From NCBI GenBank assembly GCA_017407115.1, contig JAFQXD010000060.1, positions 36,939 through 100,938 of the forward strand: a stretch of 64,000 bases of DNA, written 5' to 3'. Below the pieces are notes generated by a model. It was not told the origin of the DNA. It made no database searches and worked only from the letters and a program-made list of their open reading frames with translations. This document shows positions 9,749-19,501 of this stretch, piece after piece (the stretch's first letter is position 1; each line of letters begins with the position of its first letter). This DNA is from Methanobrevibacter sp. (lineage in GTDB: Archaea; Methanobacteriota; Methanobacteria; Methanobacteriales; Methanobacteriaceae). The translations under genes were made by a program, and so were the position numbers.

Positions 9749-12700
9749 ATGAAATATAAGTATTTGGGATTAGCTGTTTTAATAATTCTTTGTTTGGTCA
9801 TAATTCCTATCAGCTTTGCAAGCCCTGTGGATTCTGATAACTTGTCCAATAGCTCATATGTGGCTGAAAATTATCCTAGTGTTAGTTTGGCTGAGAATAG
9901 CTATTATGGGGAAAACAACCATTCTATTGAAGAGCCAATGTTGGACGATGATTTCGCAGGCACTAAAATCACAATTACAAACAGAAACACGTTTTATGTC
10001 AACGCTTCTTATAGTGGTGCAAGCGAACTAGGTACAATAGATAATCCGTTTAAGGATATAAACTCTGCATTTTCCAGTTTATCTGTAAATAGGAGTATCG
10101 TTAATATTTATATTGCCGAAGGAAGTTACACAGTTTCAAAAACAGTAGATATAAACAAGAATTTAAACATTGTCGGTGTAAATCCATTGAATACAGTAAT
10201 AAGTGGAAGTGACAGGACTGGAATATTCAATGTCAATAAAAATAATCTTGTAATAAACATTATTAATTTAACATTTACCCAGGGAAACACTTACTATGGT
10301 GGGGCCATTTATAATAATAGGAGTTCTGTAAGGTTAGTCAATGATATTTTTAGAGATAATTATGCATTTGGATATACTTCAAAGTTACAAAACTATTCTG
10401 CAGCAGGCGGAGCCCTTTACAATGATGGCGGGACATTCAAGATTTATAATTCAACTTTTATAAACAATCACGCTAAATCAAGTCTCAATGTTTATGCAGG
10501 AGCAATTTACAGTGAATTTGGTTCCATTTCTATTTTGAACTCTAAATTTATCAACAATGAAGTCGATGATGCAGATTACGGATCAGGTGGAGCCATTTAT
10601 AATTTCAATGGTTTTTTAACAGTCTCCAATTGCGTTTTCTCGAACAACATGATTAAAAGTAACTATTCAATTGGAGGAGCTATTTATAGTTACGAGGGAA
10701 AAAATGTCTATGTAATTAATTCCACTTTCGATGGCAATGAAATCTATGGAAAATATACTTTTGGAAGCGCTATTGCAAACAGTGCGGTATTGCTTGATGT
10801 TGTAAACTCATCATTTTCAAATCATCTTGCAAACGGCATTGCTCCAAAAAATACAACAATTTTCAATATTAATGGCTATTATAACTTCATTAATTCTTCA
10901 ATGGCCAATAACACAATTAAGGATTCTAGAGAAAATATTTTAATCTGTCTTGAAGACCAATTTGTCATATCAGATGCATTTGACGACGAATTGCTTCAAA
11001 ATCTGCCGTCCAAATATGATTTGAGAAATAGCGGGGATGTAACATACGCTAAAAATCAGGGAAGTTCAGGAGCTTGTTGGGCATTTTCAACCCTTGCCGC
11101 TTTAGAGTCATTTTTAATAAAAACTGAAAACGTTTCATATGATTTGTCCGAAAATAATTTAAAGAATGTAATGAATTATAGGGGAGTTAACGGTACCGAT
11201 TGGCCTGACGGAGGTAACTATCAAATGGCTCTTGCATATCTGCTTCGTTGGGATGGTCCGGTCGATGAAAACGATGATCCATTCAGCGCTTACTCAATCA
11301 TCCCGAATTATGATGTTTCTCCTATGAAGCATGTTCAGGGAGCAATGTTTTTACCAATAAGAATGGGGTATTTGGATAATAATCAAATTAAATATGCTGT
11401 AATGAAATATGGAGCTTTATATGCTTCAATTTATGGAACTTCAATGATTAAAAATGTGTATAATAGTGCGGCTCAAATTCCAAATCATGCCGTTGCCATT
11501 GTCGGATGGGATGACAACTATGCAGCCAGCAAATTTTTAGGCACAAAACCGCCAGGTAATGGGGCCTGGATTATCAAAAACAGTTGGGGTACAAGCTATG
11601 GCGATAAGGGATTTGGCTATGTCTCCTACTATGATAAAACATTTGCAGGTTTTGCACTTGATAGCCTTTCCGCATTGGCATTTACGAATGTTGAAAATGT
11701 AACCAATTACAAGGACATTTATCAATATGACCTTTTGGGAAATACCTATGAATCATTAGGATTTGGATCTAATGTAGCTTATCTGGCTAATCAGTTTGAA
11801 GCCGTATCTGATAATCCATTGTCCGCTTTCGGATTTTATGCATATGGAATGTCAGATTATGATGCAGATATTTATGTAAACGGCGAGTTGAAATATTCAC
11901 AAAAAGGAAACGTTTCATATGCTGGTTATCATACTATAAAATTAAATCAGCTGGTAGATTTGACTAAAGGAGATATTTTTAGAATTAACCTTAAATTAAA
12001 TACCTATGACTCCATTTTCCCGATTGCAATAGAATCAGCTCGTAACGGATATTCCAGTAAAGCAAATGCAAGCTTAAATCAATCATTTGTAAGCCCTGAT
12101 GGTGTTAATTGGTATGATATAGGTCAGGATTTTGATATAATTAAAATTTCCGGATGTTTTTACAATAAAACTCTTGAAAGAGCAAATGTTTGTCTTAAAG
12201 CATACACTGCAAATTGCGGCAATTTAAAATTGAATCTCACTTCCAGCCCTTCACTTTTCTATAAAGGAGATGAAATTACATTATCATTTGATTTGTATAA
12301 TGTTGGTGATTATGTAAAAGGAGTTAACCTGTCATTTAATCTTGATGAAATTTGTGAAATGATGGCTGTTAACCTAACCAAAGGAAATTTCAAGGATAAT
12401 GTTTGGATTATCGATGAGTTGGCAAATAATGAATCAGCAACTTTAAACCTAACAGTAAAAATGCTTGAAAATAAAGATTGGGCTTTTAATTCAGTAGTAA
12501 TCAAATCATCTGATGTTGTTAAAAATAATCATGAAGTGATTAACTTCAATATGAGTTATGCCGGTTTTACAAAATTTTTAGTGGAAAATATGACTTCACT
12601 TTCAAAATCAGGCGAAACAGTTAATATAACATTAATCGACGGTTTGTCCAAACCTGTGGCCAACGCCAAAGTTTTGGTTTGCTGGGGTGGTGAAAACATT

Positions 12701-13684
12701 ACTTTAGCAAGTGATGGAAACGGTTCAATCAAGTTAAAATTGGATTTATTGGAAGGAAGTTATTTATACAACATTTATTTTGTTGGAGATTCAATATATC
12801 ATCCAACTAACGCTTCATTCAATGTTAACATTTGTAAAAGGCCATCAAAATTGGTCAATACTAATCAAACGGTTTTCTATTATTCCGAAGATATTTTGGT
12901 ATTTTTGGCTGATGGGGATGGAAAAGCCTTGGCAGACAGATATGTCATATTTAATGGTACAAATATAGGCATTAGTGACAGTAATGGAGTTGCAAAATTA
13001 CCTTATAACCTTAAATCAGGAAATTATACAATTGAATCTTTATTTGAAGGTGATGATTTATATTATTCATCTAATTGCACTTTCAATATTTCGATAATAA
13101 AAAAAGATACGTTATTGTCATCCAATACCATTAATACATATGCAGTCGTTTTAAACAGTGACAAGAATAGTGCTCCGTATCTTAAAGTATATTTGAAGGA
13201 TTCAAATAATACTGCACTGACCAATAAAAGTATTCAAATCAAATTGGCTTCCAAAACTTATAATTTGCACACTGATGAGAATGGTGTTGCTAAATTGCAG
13301 ATTGATATAGCAAAATCTGGAACATATGTGGCACAAATCAAATTTTGGGGTGATGATGAGTACAACGGCCTTGCCATATCAAGTAAAGTGGTAATCAAAA
13401 AGAAAAAGGTTTCAATGACTGTTCCAGCTAAAACTTATAAAAAAGCCGCTAAGGCTAAAAAGCTGACCGTAACATTAAGGGACAGTAAAGGTAAAGCTAT
13501 TTCAAATAAGATGGTCTACTTTAAGGTCAATGGAAAAACATACTCTGCAAAAACCAATAAGAATGGTTTGGCTAGCGTCAATGTGAAAATCACTAAGAAA
13601 AAAACTTATAAGGTTAATGTTAATTTTAAGGGAGATTCATCATACAATAAAATTTCCAAAACTTCAAAAGTAATTATCAAATAA
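9749..13684 (+). CDS. Adhesin-like protein carrying a papain-family (C1) protease domain
   Basis: 1,311 residues. Signal peptide at residues 1-25 (cleavage near SFAS), then a beta-helix region (~70-400) with GGAIYN-type turns. Residues ~425-640 form a papain-family domain starting LPSKYDLRN. Catalytic Cys443 lies in QGSSGACWAFS with the oxyanion Gln437 before it, His580 in NHAVAIVGWDDN and Asn611 in WIIKNSWGTSYG, so the triad is complete. A beta-rich region follows, resembling the lectin-like domain often found after archaeal C1 domains. Ig-like modules and the basic lysine-rich C-terminal module shared with the other adhesins come last. The protease is expected to be extracellular; whether it cuts host, prey or its own surface proteins is inference. 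The ribosome binding site is GGAGAT before the ATG. Confidence 0.88.
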   Translation: MKYKYLGLAVLIILCLVIIPISFASPVDSDNLSNSSYVAENYPSVSLAENSYYGENNHSIEEPMLDDDFAGTKITITNRNTFYVNASYSGASELGTIDNPFKDINSAFSSLSVNRSIVNIYIAEGSYTVSKTVDINKNLNIVGVNPLNTVISGSDRTGIFNVNKNNLVINIINLTFTQGNTYYGGAIYNNRSSVRLVNDIFRDNYAFGYTSKLQNYSAAGGALYNDGGTFKIYNSTFINNHAKSSLNVYAGAIYSEFGSISILNSKFINNEVDDADYGSGGAIYNFNGFLTVSNCVFSNNMIKSNYSIGGAIYSYEGKNVYVINSTFDGNEIYGKYTFGSAIANSAVLLDVVNSSFSNHLANGIAPKNTTIFNINGYYNFINSSMANNTIKDSRENILICLEDQFVISDAFDDELLQNLPSKYDLRNSGDVTYAKNQGSSGACWAFSTLAALESFLIKTENVSYDLSENNLKNVMNYRGVNGTDWPDGGNYQMALAYLLRWDGPVDENDDPFSAYSIIPNYDVSPMKHVQGAMFLPIRMGYLDNNQIKYAVMKYGALYASIYGTSMIKNVYNSAAQIPNHAVAIVGWDDNYAASKFLGTKPPGNGAWIIKNSWGTSYGDKGFGYVSYYDKTFAGFALDSLSALAFTNVENVTNYKDIYQYDLLGNTYESLGFGSNVAYLANQFEAVSDNPLSAFGFYAYGMSDYDADIYVNGELKYSQKGNVSYAGYHTIKLNQLVDLTKGDIFRINLKLNTYDSIFPIAIESARNGYSSKANASLNQSFVSPDGVNWYDIGQDFDIIKISGCFYNKTLERANVCLKAYTANCGNLKLNLTSSPSLFYKGDEITLSFDLYNVGDYVKGVNLSFNLDEICEMMAVNLTKGNFKDNVWIIDELANNESATLNLTVKMLENKDWAFNSVVIKSSDVVKNNHEVINFNMSYAGFTKFLVENMTSLSKSGETVNITLIDGLSKPVANAKVLVCWGGENITLASDGNGSIKLKLDLLEGSYLYNIYFVGDSIYHPTNASFNVNICKRPSKLVNTNQTVFYYSEDILVFLADGDGKALADRYVIFNGTNIGISDSNGVAKLPYNLKSGNYTIESLFEGDDLYYSSNCTFNISIIKKDTLLSSNTINTYAVVLNSDKNSAPYLKVYLKDSNNTALTNKSIQIKLASKTYNLHTDENGVAKLQIDIAKSGTYVAQIKFWGDDEYNGLAISSKVVIKKKKVSMTVPAKTYKKAAKAKKLTVTLRDSKGKAISNKMVYFKVNGKTYSAKTNKNGLASVNVKITKKKTYKVNVNFKGDSSYNKISKTSKVIIK

Positions 13685-13738
13685 CTAAACCAGTTTTTTT
13701 CTTTTAATTTTTTAATAAATTTACTTTTTTTTACTTTT

Positions 13739-13788
13739 TGATGTAGATGGCACTGAAACAGATTTGCAGGTTCAATTCCACCATACAT
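13739..13788 (+). other. tRNA-like remnant
   Basis: About 50 bases have tRNA features: ends that pair (ATGTA at 13741, TACAT at 13784), a CTGAAAC stretch like a GAA anticodon loop, and GGTTCAATTCC, which is a T-loop with two closing G-C pairs. D arm and full stems are missing, so it is not a working tRNA. It may be a decayed tRNA or an old integration scar. The rest of the 227-bp gap is T-rich and holds nothing else. Confidence 0.3.
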
Positions 13789-13911
13789 ATTTTTTAAGAA
13801 AACGTTTTATTATATTGACTTAATTAAAATATTAGTTAATTTAATCAATCGTAAAATTAATTATATTGGCACTTCAAACGCTTTCAAAAATATGTTTGAA
13901 AAAAATAAAAA

Positions 13912-15117
13912 TTAAAAATCAATAGATTGATCTTTTTGAATTTGATTTCCGTTCCATGCCTGGATGCTAGTCCAGTCAGCATAAGGTTCTGTCCAGAATA
14001 AATCGGACGCAGGTAATCCCAATGCTAAAAATATGGAACAGCAGAAATAAACACTACCTGTATTTATGTCATTTTCTGAAATATCTAGCTGTGAACCGTT
14101 CAATCCAACAAACAACCATCCATTGCTTGTGAAATTTTGATTTTCACCAAATTGTTTTTTCAAAACAGCGGTTAATGCAGACCTGACTTGGGCAGGATTA
14201 ATATTTCTAGGCAATATTTTTAATAAAGCTGCTTGTGAAAGCAAATGGAAAATTCCACAACGATAAGACAGGCAACTACCTATTAGAGGATATGTACCGT
14301 CCGGTGAGATGGTTCTTTCTAATTGAGAAGACAATCTTGATGATCTCATCAATTGAACATCCAATAGTTCACCTTCGTTAATGCCATATTTTCTCATAAC
14401 TTTCAATATGTCATTCAACATAGGATGGATAACAATGCTGTTGAAATATCCGCTGGTGTAATATTCTCCATCAGAGTAAATTCCATCGCCTATGTAAAAG
14501 TCATCTCGAAATCTTCTAATTCCATAACTTAAACGCTCTTTATCACATTCTCCGGTAAATTCCAAAAGAGCAGCTTCAATCATTGCTGTAAACAATAGCC
14601 AGTGATTTTCATATGGTGCAATTACCCTGGTATTTTTTAACTCACGGATAATTCTGGCCTGGTCATCCATTGGTAAGTTAAGCCAAATTTGATTTTTAGC
14701 TCTAAGTAAACCTTGAGCGAATAAAGCAACATCAACTAAGGATTGCTTTGGTTCAACTACAAAAATATAATCATTATTATTTGGATTGACTGCATTTGAG
14801 ATAGCTTTCATTGTGACTTTAATGTATTTTTCACGAAGAATTCCTTCCTCAGAGCTATCCGGCCCTAATTCTAACCAGGGTGCAATTCCATTGAAAACAC
14901 GTGCAAAAGCCTCAAGGTATGAGAATTTTTGTCCTTCAGGACTGGTGGACTCATAAGGCATATTTTTCCTTAATGTTCCTTTTGCTAAGTTTTTTAAAAC
15001 AGGATTAGTTATTTTTTGTAATATTGAAATCCAATAAATCCTATCTTCCCAAACAGGGGTTTTTTCTTCAATAATAGGATCTTCTTTTTTCTTTAATCTT
15101 TTCAAAAATGAGCTCAT
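13912..15117 (-). CDS. DUF2264 family protein
   Basis: 401 residues, predicted cytosolic (no signal peptide or membrane segment). The sequence matches the DUF2264 family pattern: an early helical segment with YLEAFARVFNGIAPWLELG, a central NHWLLFTAMIEAALLEF segment, and GDGIYSDGEYYTSGYFNSIVIHPM. This suggests an (alpha/alpha)6-barrel like those of glycoside hydrolases and polysaccharide lyases. The substrate is not established for the family; carbohydrate processing is an inference from the fold type. It is transcribed divergently from leuC across 111 bp and convergently with the adhesin gene. Confidence 0.75.
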   Translation of the reverse strand: MSSFLKRLKKKEDPIIEEKTPVWEDRIYWISILQKITNPVLKNLAKGTLRKNMPYESTSPEGQKFSYLEAFARVFNGIAPWLELGPDSSEEGILREKYIKVTMKAISNAVNPNNNDYIFVVEPKQSLVDVALFAQGLLRAKNQIWLNLPMDDQARIIRELKNTRVIAPYENHWLLFTAMIEAALLEFTGECDKERLSYGIRRFRDDFYIGDGIYSDGEYYTSGYFNSIVIHPMLNDILKVMRKYGINEGELLDVQLMRSSRLSSQLERTISPDGTYPLIGSCLSYRCGIFHLLSQAALLKILPRNINPAQVRSALTAVLKKQFGENQNFTSNGWLFVGLNGSQLDISENDINTGSVYFCCSIFLALGLPASDLFWTEPYADWTSIQAWNGNQIQKDQSIDF

Positions 15118-15228
15118 AATATTATTTTTGTATACTTATTATATAAATTTGATTTTTTTTGAAAAATAAAACGAACTTATATATTTTATAAAATATAAAT
15201 ATTTATCATTATTAAGAGGTTTGAAAAT

Positions 15229-16482
15229 ATGCCAACAATGTCTGAAAAAATATTAGCTAAAGCATCTGGTAAAAATCAAGTTGAGGCTGGAGATATAGTT
15301 ATAGCAAATATTGATGTGGCAATGACACATGATTTAACTGGACCTCTTTCAGTGGAGTCATTTGAAAAGATTGGGGCCGAAAAAGTCTGGGATCCATCCA
15401 AAATCGTGATTCCTTTTGACCACCAGGTTCCGGCAGATTCAATTGACTCAGCCAATAATCACATATTGATGAGAGAATTTGTTAAAGAACAGGGTATTGA
15501 ACATTTTTATGATGTCAATCAGGGAGTTTGCCATCAGATTCTTCCGGAATTGGGACATGTCGTGCCAGGGGAAGTAATTGTAGGTGCAGATTCACACACC
15601 TGTACTCATGGTGCTTTAGGAGCATTTGCCACTGGTATCGGTTCAACTGACATGGCAATGGTATTTTCCGAAGGCAACTTATGGTTTAAGGTACCTGAAA
15701 CCAACAGATTTGAAATTAATGGCAAACTGAAAGAAAATGTCTATGCGAAGGATGTGATATTGCATATTATCGGCCAGGTCGGCGTTGACGGTTCAACATA
15801 CAAGGCCTGTGAATTTGCAGGTGAAACTGTTGGCGACATGAGCGTATCCGATAGGATGGTATTATGTAACATGGCTATTGAAATGGGTGGAAAAACAGGT
15901 TTGGTGGAACCTGACCAAAAAACAATAGATTATGTTGAAGCTCGCTCAAATAAACCCTATAAGGTTTATAAAACAGATTTGGATTCATCATCTCTTAATA
16001 TAATTGATATTGATGTAAGTGACTTGGAACCTCAGGTTGCTTGTCCTCATAATGTTGATAACGTTTGTCCTGTAAGTGAAGTCGACCAGGAAATAGACCA
16101 GGTATTTTTAGGGTCCTGCACAAATGGTCGAATCACAGACTTAAGGCAGGCTGCAAAAATATTGAAAGGCAATAAGGTGGCCAACGGCACTAGGATGCTG
16201 GTTATTCCCGCATCAAAAGAAGTATACTCAATGGCCCTTGATGAAGGATTGCTGAAAATTTTTGTTGATGCCGGAGCACTTGTCAGCGCTCCTTGTTGCG
16301 GCCCGTGTCTTGGAGGACACACTGGAATCATTGGTCCTGGAGAAGTAAGTCTTTCCACTTCCAATAGAAACTTTAAAGGCAGACAAGGTTCACCAGACGG
16401 AAAAGTTTATCTGTCCTCAGCGGCTGTTGCTGCGGCTTCAGCCATTGAAGGAAGAATTGTAGCGCCGGGGGTGATATTATGA
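15229..16482 (+). CDS. leuC: 3-isopropylmalate dehydratase, large subunit
   Basis: 417 residues, the archaeal two-subunit aconitase-superfamily size. It binds a [4Fe-4S] cluster and, with the small subunit, isomerises 2-isopropylmalate to 3-isopropylmalate in leucine synthesis. It shows [28 protein letters not shown], the cluster ligands FLGSCTNGR and [11 protein letters not shown], and the C-terminal [10 protein letters not shown]. Archaeal homologs also act as homoaconitase in coenzyme B synthesis, and the large subunit alone does not separate the two; the small subunit next door argues for leucine. Start 15229 has AGAGGT nine bases upstream. It overlaps leuD by 4 bases (ATGA type). Confidence 0.85.
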   Translation: MPTMSEKILAKASGKNQVEAGDIVIANIDVAMTHDLTGPLSVESFEKIGAEKVWDPSKIVIPFDHQVPADSIDSANNHILMREFVKEQGIEHFYDVNQGVCHQILPELGHVVPGEVIVGADSHTCTHGALGAFATGIGSTDMAMVFSEGNLWFKVPETNRFEINGKLKENVYAKDVILHIIGQVGVDGSTYKACEFAGETVGDMSVSDRMVLCNMAIEMGGKTGLVEPDQKTIDYVEARSNKPYKVYKTDLDSSSLNIIDIDVSDLEPQVACPHNVDNVCPVSEVDQEIDQVFLGSCTNGRITDLRQAAKILKGNKVANGTRMLVIPASKEVYSMALDEGLLKIFVDAGALVSAPCCGPCLGGHTGIIGPGEVSLSTSNRNFKGRQGSPDGKVYLSSAAVAAASAIEGRIVAPGVIL

Positions 16483-16958
16483 AAGGAACTGCATGGAAAT
16501 TTGGAGACGATATTGATACGGACATCATCGTTCCTGGAAGATACTTAATATACACTGATGAAGAAAGATTGGCAGAGCACTGTATGGAAGGTTTGGATGC
16601 TGATTTCGATAAAAAATGCAAAAAAGGAGATTTTATCGTTGCCGGAAAGAATTTCGGTTGCGGGTCATCCCGTGAACATGCACCGATTGCGCTTAAAGGC
16701 GCAGGAGTTTCAGCAGTAATCGCAGAGTCCTTTGCTAGAATCTTTTACAGAAATGCTACAAATGTTGGTGTTCCGCTTTTGGAGGCTCCAGGAATTACAG
16801 AACTTGTAGAAAATCAAGAAGAAATTGAAGTTGACATGGAAAAAGGAATGATAACCAATAAAAATGGGGAATCAATCTCATTTAAAAAGTTACCTCCATT
16901 CATGTTGGAAATATTAGAGCAAGGTGGTTTGATTGAATACCTCAAAAACAAAAAATAA
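16479..16958 (+). CDS. leuD: 3-isopropylmalate dehydratase, small subunit
   Basis: 159 residues, the swivel domain that sets substrate choice. The sequence shows [29 protein letters not shown] and [17 protein letters not shown]. The substrate loop reads YLIY (residues 22-25). From the methanogen literature as I remember it, isopropylmalate isomerase carries YLVY there while homoaconitase carries YLRT, so this subunit looks like the leucine enzyme. It is translationally coupled to leuC (4-base overlap) and overlaps leuB by 26 bases. Confidence 0.83.
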   Translation: MKGTAWKFGDDIDTDIIVPGRYLIYTDEERLAEHCMEGLDADFDKKCKKGDFIVAGKNFGCGSSREHAPIALKGAGVSAVIAESFARIFYRNATNVGVPLLEAPGITELVENQEEIEVDMEKGMITNKNGESISFKKLPPFMLEILEQGGLIEYLKNKK

Positions 16959-17940
16959 TTATCAGATAGCTATCGTTCCTGGAGATGGAATAGGAAAGGA
17001 AGTAATGGAAGCTACAATATTTGTTCTTGATAGTTTAGGTATCGATTTTGATTATGTTTACGGTGAAGCTGGTGATGAATGTCTTGAAAAAACTGGAACT
17101 GCTCTTCCAAAAGAAACTTTAGACATTATCCGCAAAGCTGATGCCTGTTTATTTGGTGCCGCAGGCGAAACTGCGGCCGATGTTATTGTTAAGATACGTC
17201 AAGAGATGAAAATGTTTGCAAACTTAAGGCCTGTAAAGGCATATCCCAACACAAATTCATTATTCGACAACATAGATTTCATGATTGTTCGTGAAAATAC
17301 TGAGGGAATGTATATTGCAGATGAAGAGAAATATACTGATGAAGGTGCAGTAGCAAGACGTATCATTACAAGAGAAGCTGAAGAGCGCATTATTGATTAT
17401 GCGTTTAACTATGCATTAAAAAATAATAAAAGCAAAGTTACAGCTGTTCATAAGGCTAATGTATTGAAGAAAACCGACGGTTTGTTTAAGGAAATTTTCT
17501 ATGAAGTTGCAGAGAAATATCCTGACATTGCAACTGAGGACTTTTATGTAGATGCAACAGCGATGTATCTCATCACTCAGCCTGAAAACTTTGAGGTAAT
17601 TGTAACTACAAACCTTTTCGGAGATATCTTATCTGATGAAGGCGCAGGTCTTGTAGGGGGCCTTGGTTTAATCCCTTCAGCCAATATTGGTGAAGATGGA
17701 GCATTATTTGAACCGGTACACGGTTCAGCACCAGACATTGCAGGTGAAGGAAAAGCCAATCCTATAGCAATGATGCTGTCTTCAATAATGATGCTTAGAT
17801 ACATTGGTGAAGATGAGGCTGCAGACAAATTTGATGCAGCTATTTTAAAAGTATTAAATGATGGTAATGTTTTAACTGGCGATTTAGGCGGTTCTGCAAC
17901 TACTATGGAACTGGCTCAGGCGGTTAAAAATAATTTATAA
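16933..17940 (+). CDS. leuB: 3-isopropylmalate dehydrogenase
   Basis: 335 residues. It catalyses NAD-dependent oxidative decarboxylation of 3-isopropylmalate. The sequence shows the isocitrate/isopropylmalate dehydrogenase pattern: IAIVPGDGIGKEVMEA at the N-terminus, FMIVRENTEGMY, VHKANVLKKTDGLF, and the metal/NAD segment NLFGDILSDEGAGLVGGLGLIPSANIG followed by FEPVHGSAPDIAG. The start is TTG 16933, inside leuD: AAGGTGGT sits five bases before it, and no ATG occurs before the conserved PGDGIG motif. Homoisocitrate dehydrogenase is the close alternative; operon partners leuC/leuD favour the leucine role. Confidence 0.83.
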   Translation: MNTSKTKNNYQIAIVPGDGIGKEVMEATIFVLDSLGIDFDYVYGEAGDECLEKTGTALPKETLDIIRKADACLFGAAGETAADVIVKIRQEMKMFANLRPVKAYPNTNSLFDNIDFMIVRENTEGMYIADEEKYTDEGAVARRIITREAEERIIDYAFNYALKNNKSKVTAVHKANVLKKTDGLFKEIFYEVAEKYPDIATEDFYVDATAMYLITQPENFEVIVTTNLFGDILSDEGAGLVGGLGLIPSANIGEDGALFEPVHGSAPDIAGEGKANPIAMMLSSIMMLRYIGEDEAADKFDAAILKVLNDGNVLTGDLGGSATTMELAQAVKNNL

Positions 17941-17959
17941 AATAAATGGAGAAAAAAAT

Positions 17960-18082
17960 ATGGATTTGAAAAAATTTAAAGAATTGAATAGAATGCAAAT
18001 GGCGGCACTTTTTATCATATTCATCATGGTAGTAAGTGGGGTTGCCGGATTCCTTCTCATTATATTTAGTGGTGGAGCATAA
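17960..18082 (+). CDS. Small single-pass membrane protein (40 residues)
   Basis: A complete short gene with ATG at 17960, ATGGAG ribosome binding site about 10 bases before it, and TAA at 18080-18082. The first 14 residues are basic (MDLKKFKELNRMQM). Residues ~15-37 are one hydrophobic helix rich in Ile, Phe and Val with two central Gly. It sits 19 bases after leuB and 20 before ribH on the same strand, so it is likely cotranscribed. No family is recognised. The topology would be N-in by the positive-inside rule. Confidence 0.6.
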   Translation: MDLKKFKELNRMQMAALFIIFIMVVSGVAGFLLIIFSGGA

Positions 18083-18102
18083 CTTAAAAGAGGTTGATAT
18101 AA

Positions 18103-18519
18103 ATGGTAAAATATGAAATTGCAGCTGTTGTTGCAGAATTTAATTATGATATAACTCAAATGATGTTAGAATTAGCTCAAGCAGAAGCTAAAAACAGAGA
18201 TTGTGAAATTACCAAAGTGGTAGCCGTACCTGGTGTATTTGACATGCCTCTTGTAATTAAAAAACTATTGCAAAAAGGCGAATATGACGCTATCATTACT
18301 TTAGGTGCTGTAATTGAAGGAGCTACTGATCACGACCAAATTGTAGCACAACATGCTTCTCGTAAAATTGCTGATTTAGCTTTAGAATACGATACTCCTG
18401 TAGCACTCGGAATCACAGGGCCTGGAATGACCAGATTGGATGCTCACAGACGTGTTAAAAATGCAAAGAGTGCAGTTGAAGCAGCAATTAAAATGTGCGA
18501 CAGATTAAAAGAAATTTAG
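18103..18519 (+). CDS. ribH: 6,7-dimethyl-8-ribityllumazine synthase
   Basis: 138 residues, the short archaeal form. It condenses 5-amino-6-ribitylaminouracil with 3,4-dihydroxy-2-butanone 4-phosphate, the step before riboflavin, which also feeds FMN/FAD and F420-related chemistry. The sequence shows a FNYDITQMML substrate loop, VPGVFDMPLVIKKLL, TLGAVIEGATDHDQIV and the C-terminal DAHRRVKNAKSAVEAAI. The ribosome binding site AGAGGTTGAT precedes the ATG. Confidence 0.88.
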   Translation: MVKYEIAAVVAEFNYDITQMMLELAQAEAKNRDCEITKVVAVPGVFDMPLVIKKLLQKGEYDAIITLGAVIEGATDHDQIVAQHASRKIADLALEYDTPVALGITGPGMTRLDAHRRVKNAKSAVEAAIKMCDRLKEI

Positions 18520-18527
18520 ATGATTAC

Positions 18528-19466
18528 ATGGAAATTCTAAAACCTAACGAACTAAGAGAGAAATTTCAAGACCCTTGGATTGCACCATATGAAAAGGTAT
18601 TGACTATGGTGGATGGGGATAAAGTTGAGATTGTTGAGTACCATCCATGTATTTCCGGATCCCATTGGCTGTTGCATCAATACAGAAATAATTCAGAATT
18701 AATTGATTCAGCATATCGTGATGGAAATAAACATGTTTACTCTTGTCATGTTGGAAATGCTCCTCTTGACTTAAAGGCTAGCTTCAACGCAGCCGGAATC
18801 GATGAAATAGTCGTTGATGGGGACGAAGTTAAAGTCACTCATGCAGGCCTTGCAGGTGCAGGCGTAGGTGCTGGAATGTGTAGGGGAATGGGTGAAGGAG
18901 TAAAATATGTTGAACTTATCCAAGTTGGCGGAGGTTCAAAAGCAGGAAAAGCAACTGTAGTGACTCCTAAGCTTGAAAAAGTAGTCATCGGTGTTGATGA
19001 TACAGATACAAAAGATGCAGGTGCCACATGGACTATGGCTCATAATTTGGGTGTTGAGCTTGCAAGCGAAGGTTTTGAATATTTAGACCACATAATTGTC
19101 CAATTATATCCGCACAATCCTCACAAAACTCAAAATTGCGTTTCCATTGCTTTAACATTTGCAGTTGAAGAATCTAAAAAGGAAGATCTGATTGAGAGAA
19201 CAATTGAAATTCTTAAAAGGGATACTCTATCCGATAAGACTGCTATAGCTATTTTGGAAGGTCTCGATATTCCTGAAAAATTAAGGCAATATTCAATTGC
19301 TACAAAGTCAGGAATGATGGATGTTGAAACTGCAGAAAAAGTTGCAAAAGAATTGAACATACCTTTAATTGCCGTAACAGGTGAGCAGGGAAAAGTCGGT
19401 GCTTTGGCAGCTCTTGGTCTTTACAATGATGTTGAAGAGGCAGTTAAAGCATATGACAAAAAATAA
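18528..19466 (+). CDS. Methanogenesis marker protein 11
   Basis: 312 residues from ATG 18528. The frame extends to an upstream ATG at 18495, but that lies inside ribH. The sequence matches methanogenesis marker protein 11, a family confined to methanogens and their relatives: CHVGNAPLDLKASFNAAGIDE, a Gly-rich HAGLAGAGVGAGMCRGMGEGV, then VVIGVDDTDTKDAGATWTMAHNLG and VQLYPHNPHKTQNCVSIAL. The DDTDT segment resembles tRNA(Ile2) agmatidine synthetase-type DUF1743 domains that bind nucleotides. The biochemical role has not been settled. It is likely cotranscribed with ribH. Confidence 0.8.
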   Translation: MEILKPNELREKFQDPWIAPYEKVLTMVDGDKVEIVEYHPCISGSHWLLHQYRNNSELIDSAYRDGNKHVYSCHVGNAPLDLKASFNAAGIDEIVVDGDEVKVTHAGLAGAGVGAGMCRGMGEGVKYVELIQVGGGSKAGKATVVTPKLEKVVIGVDDTDTKDAGATWTMAHNLGVELASEGFEYLDHIIVQLYPHNPHKTQNCVSIALTFAVEESKKEDLIERTIEILKRDTLSDKTAIAILEGLDIPEKLRQYSIATKSGMMDVETAEKVAKELNIPLIAVTGEQGKVGALAALGLYNDVEEAVKAYDKK

Positions 19467-19494
19467 TCTAAGATAAATTTCTTAGATTTTTTAC
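19465..19494. terminator. Bidirectional hairpin between convergent genes
   Basis: AATCTAAGA-taaatt-TCTTAGATT is a perfect 9-bp stem at the end of the marker-11 gene, followed on the plus strand by TTTT. The opposite strand also runs into a T-rich stretch, so it could serve both that gene and the convergent glycosyltransferase. Confidence 0.65.
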
Positions 19495-19501
19495 TATTTT
19501 T

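Noticed and set aside
13606..13788. Minus-strand 60-codon frame overlapping the third adhesin's end
   Set aside because: It starts in the tRNA-like scrap and runs antisense through the adhesin's lysine codons; there is no start signal.
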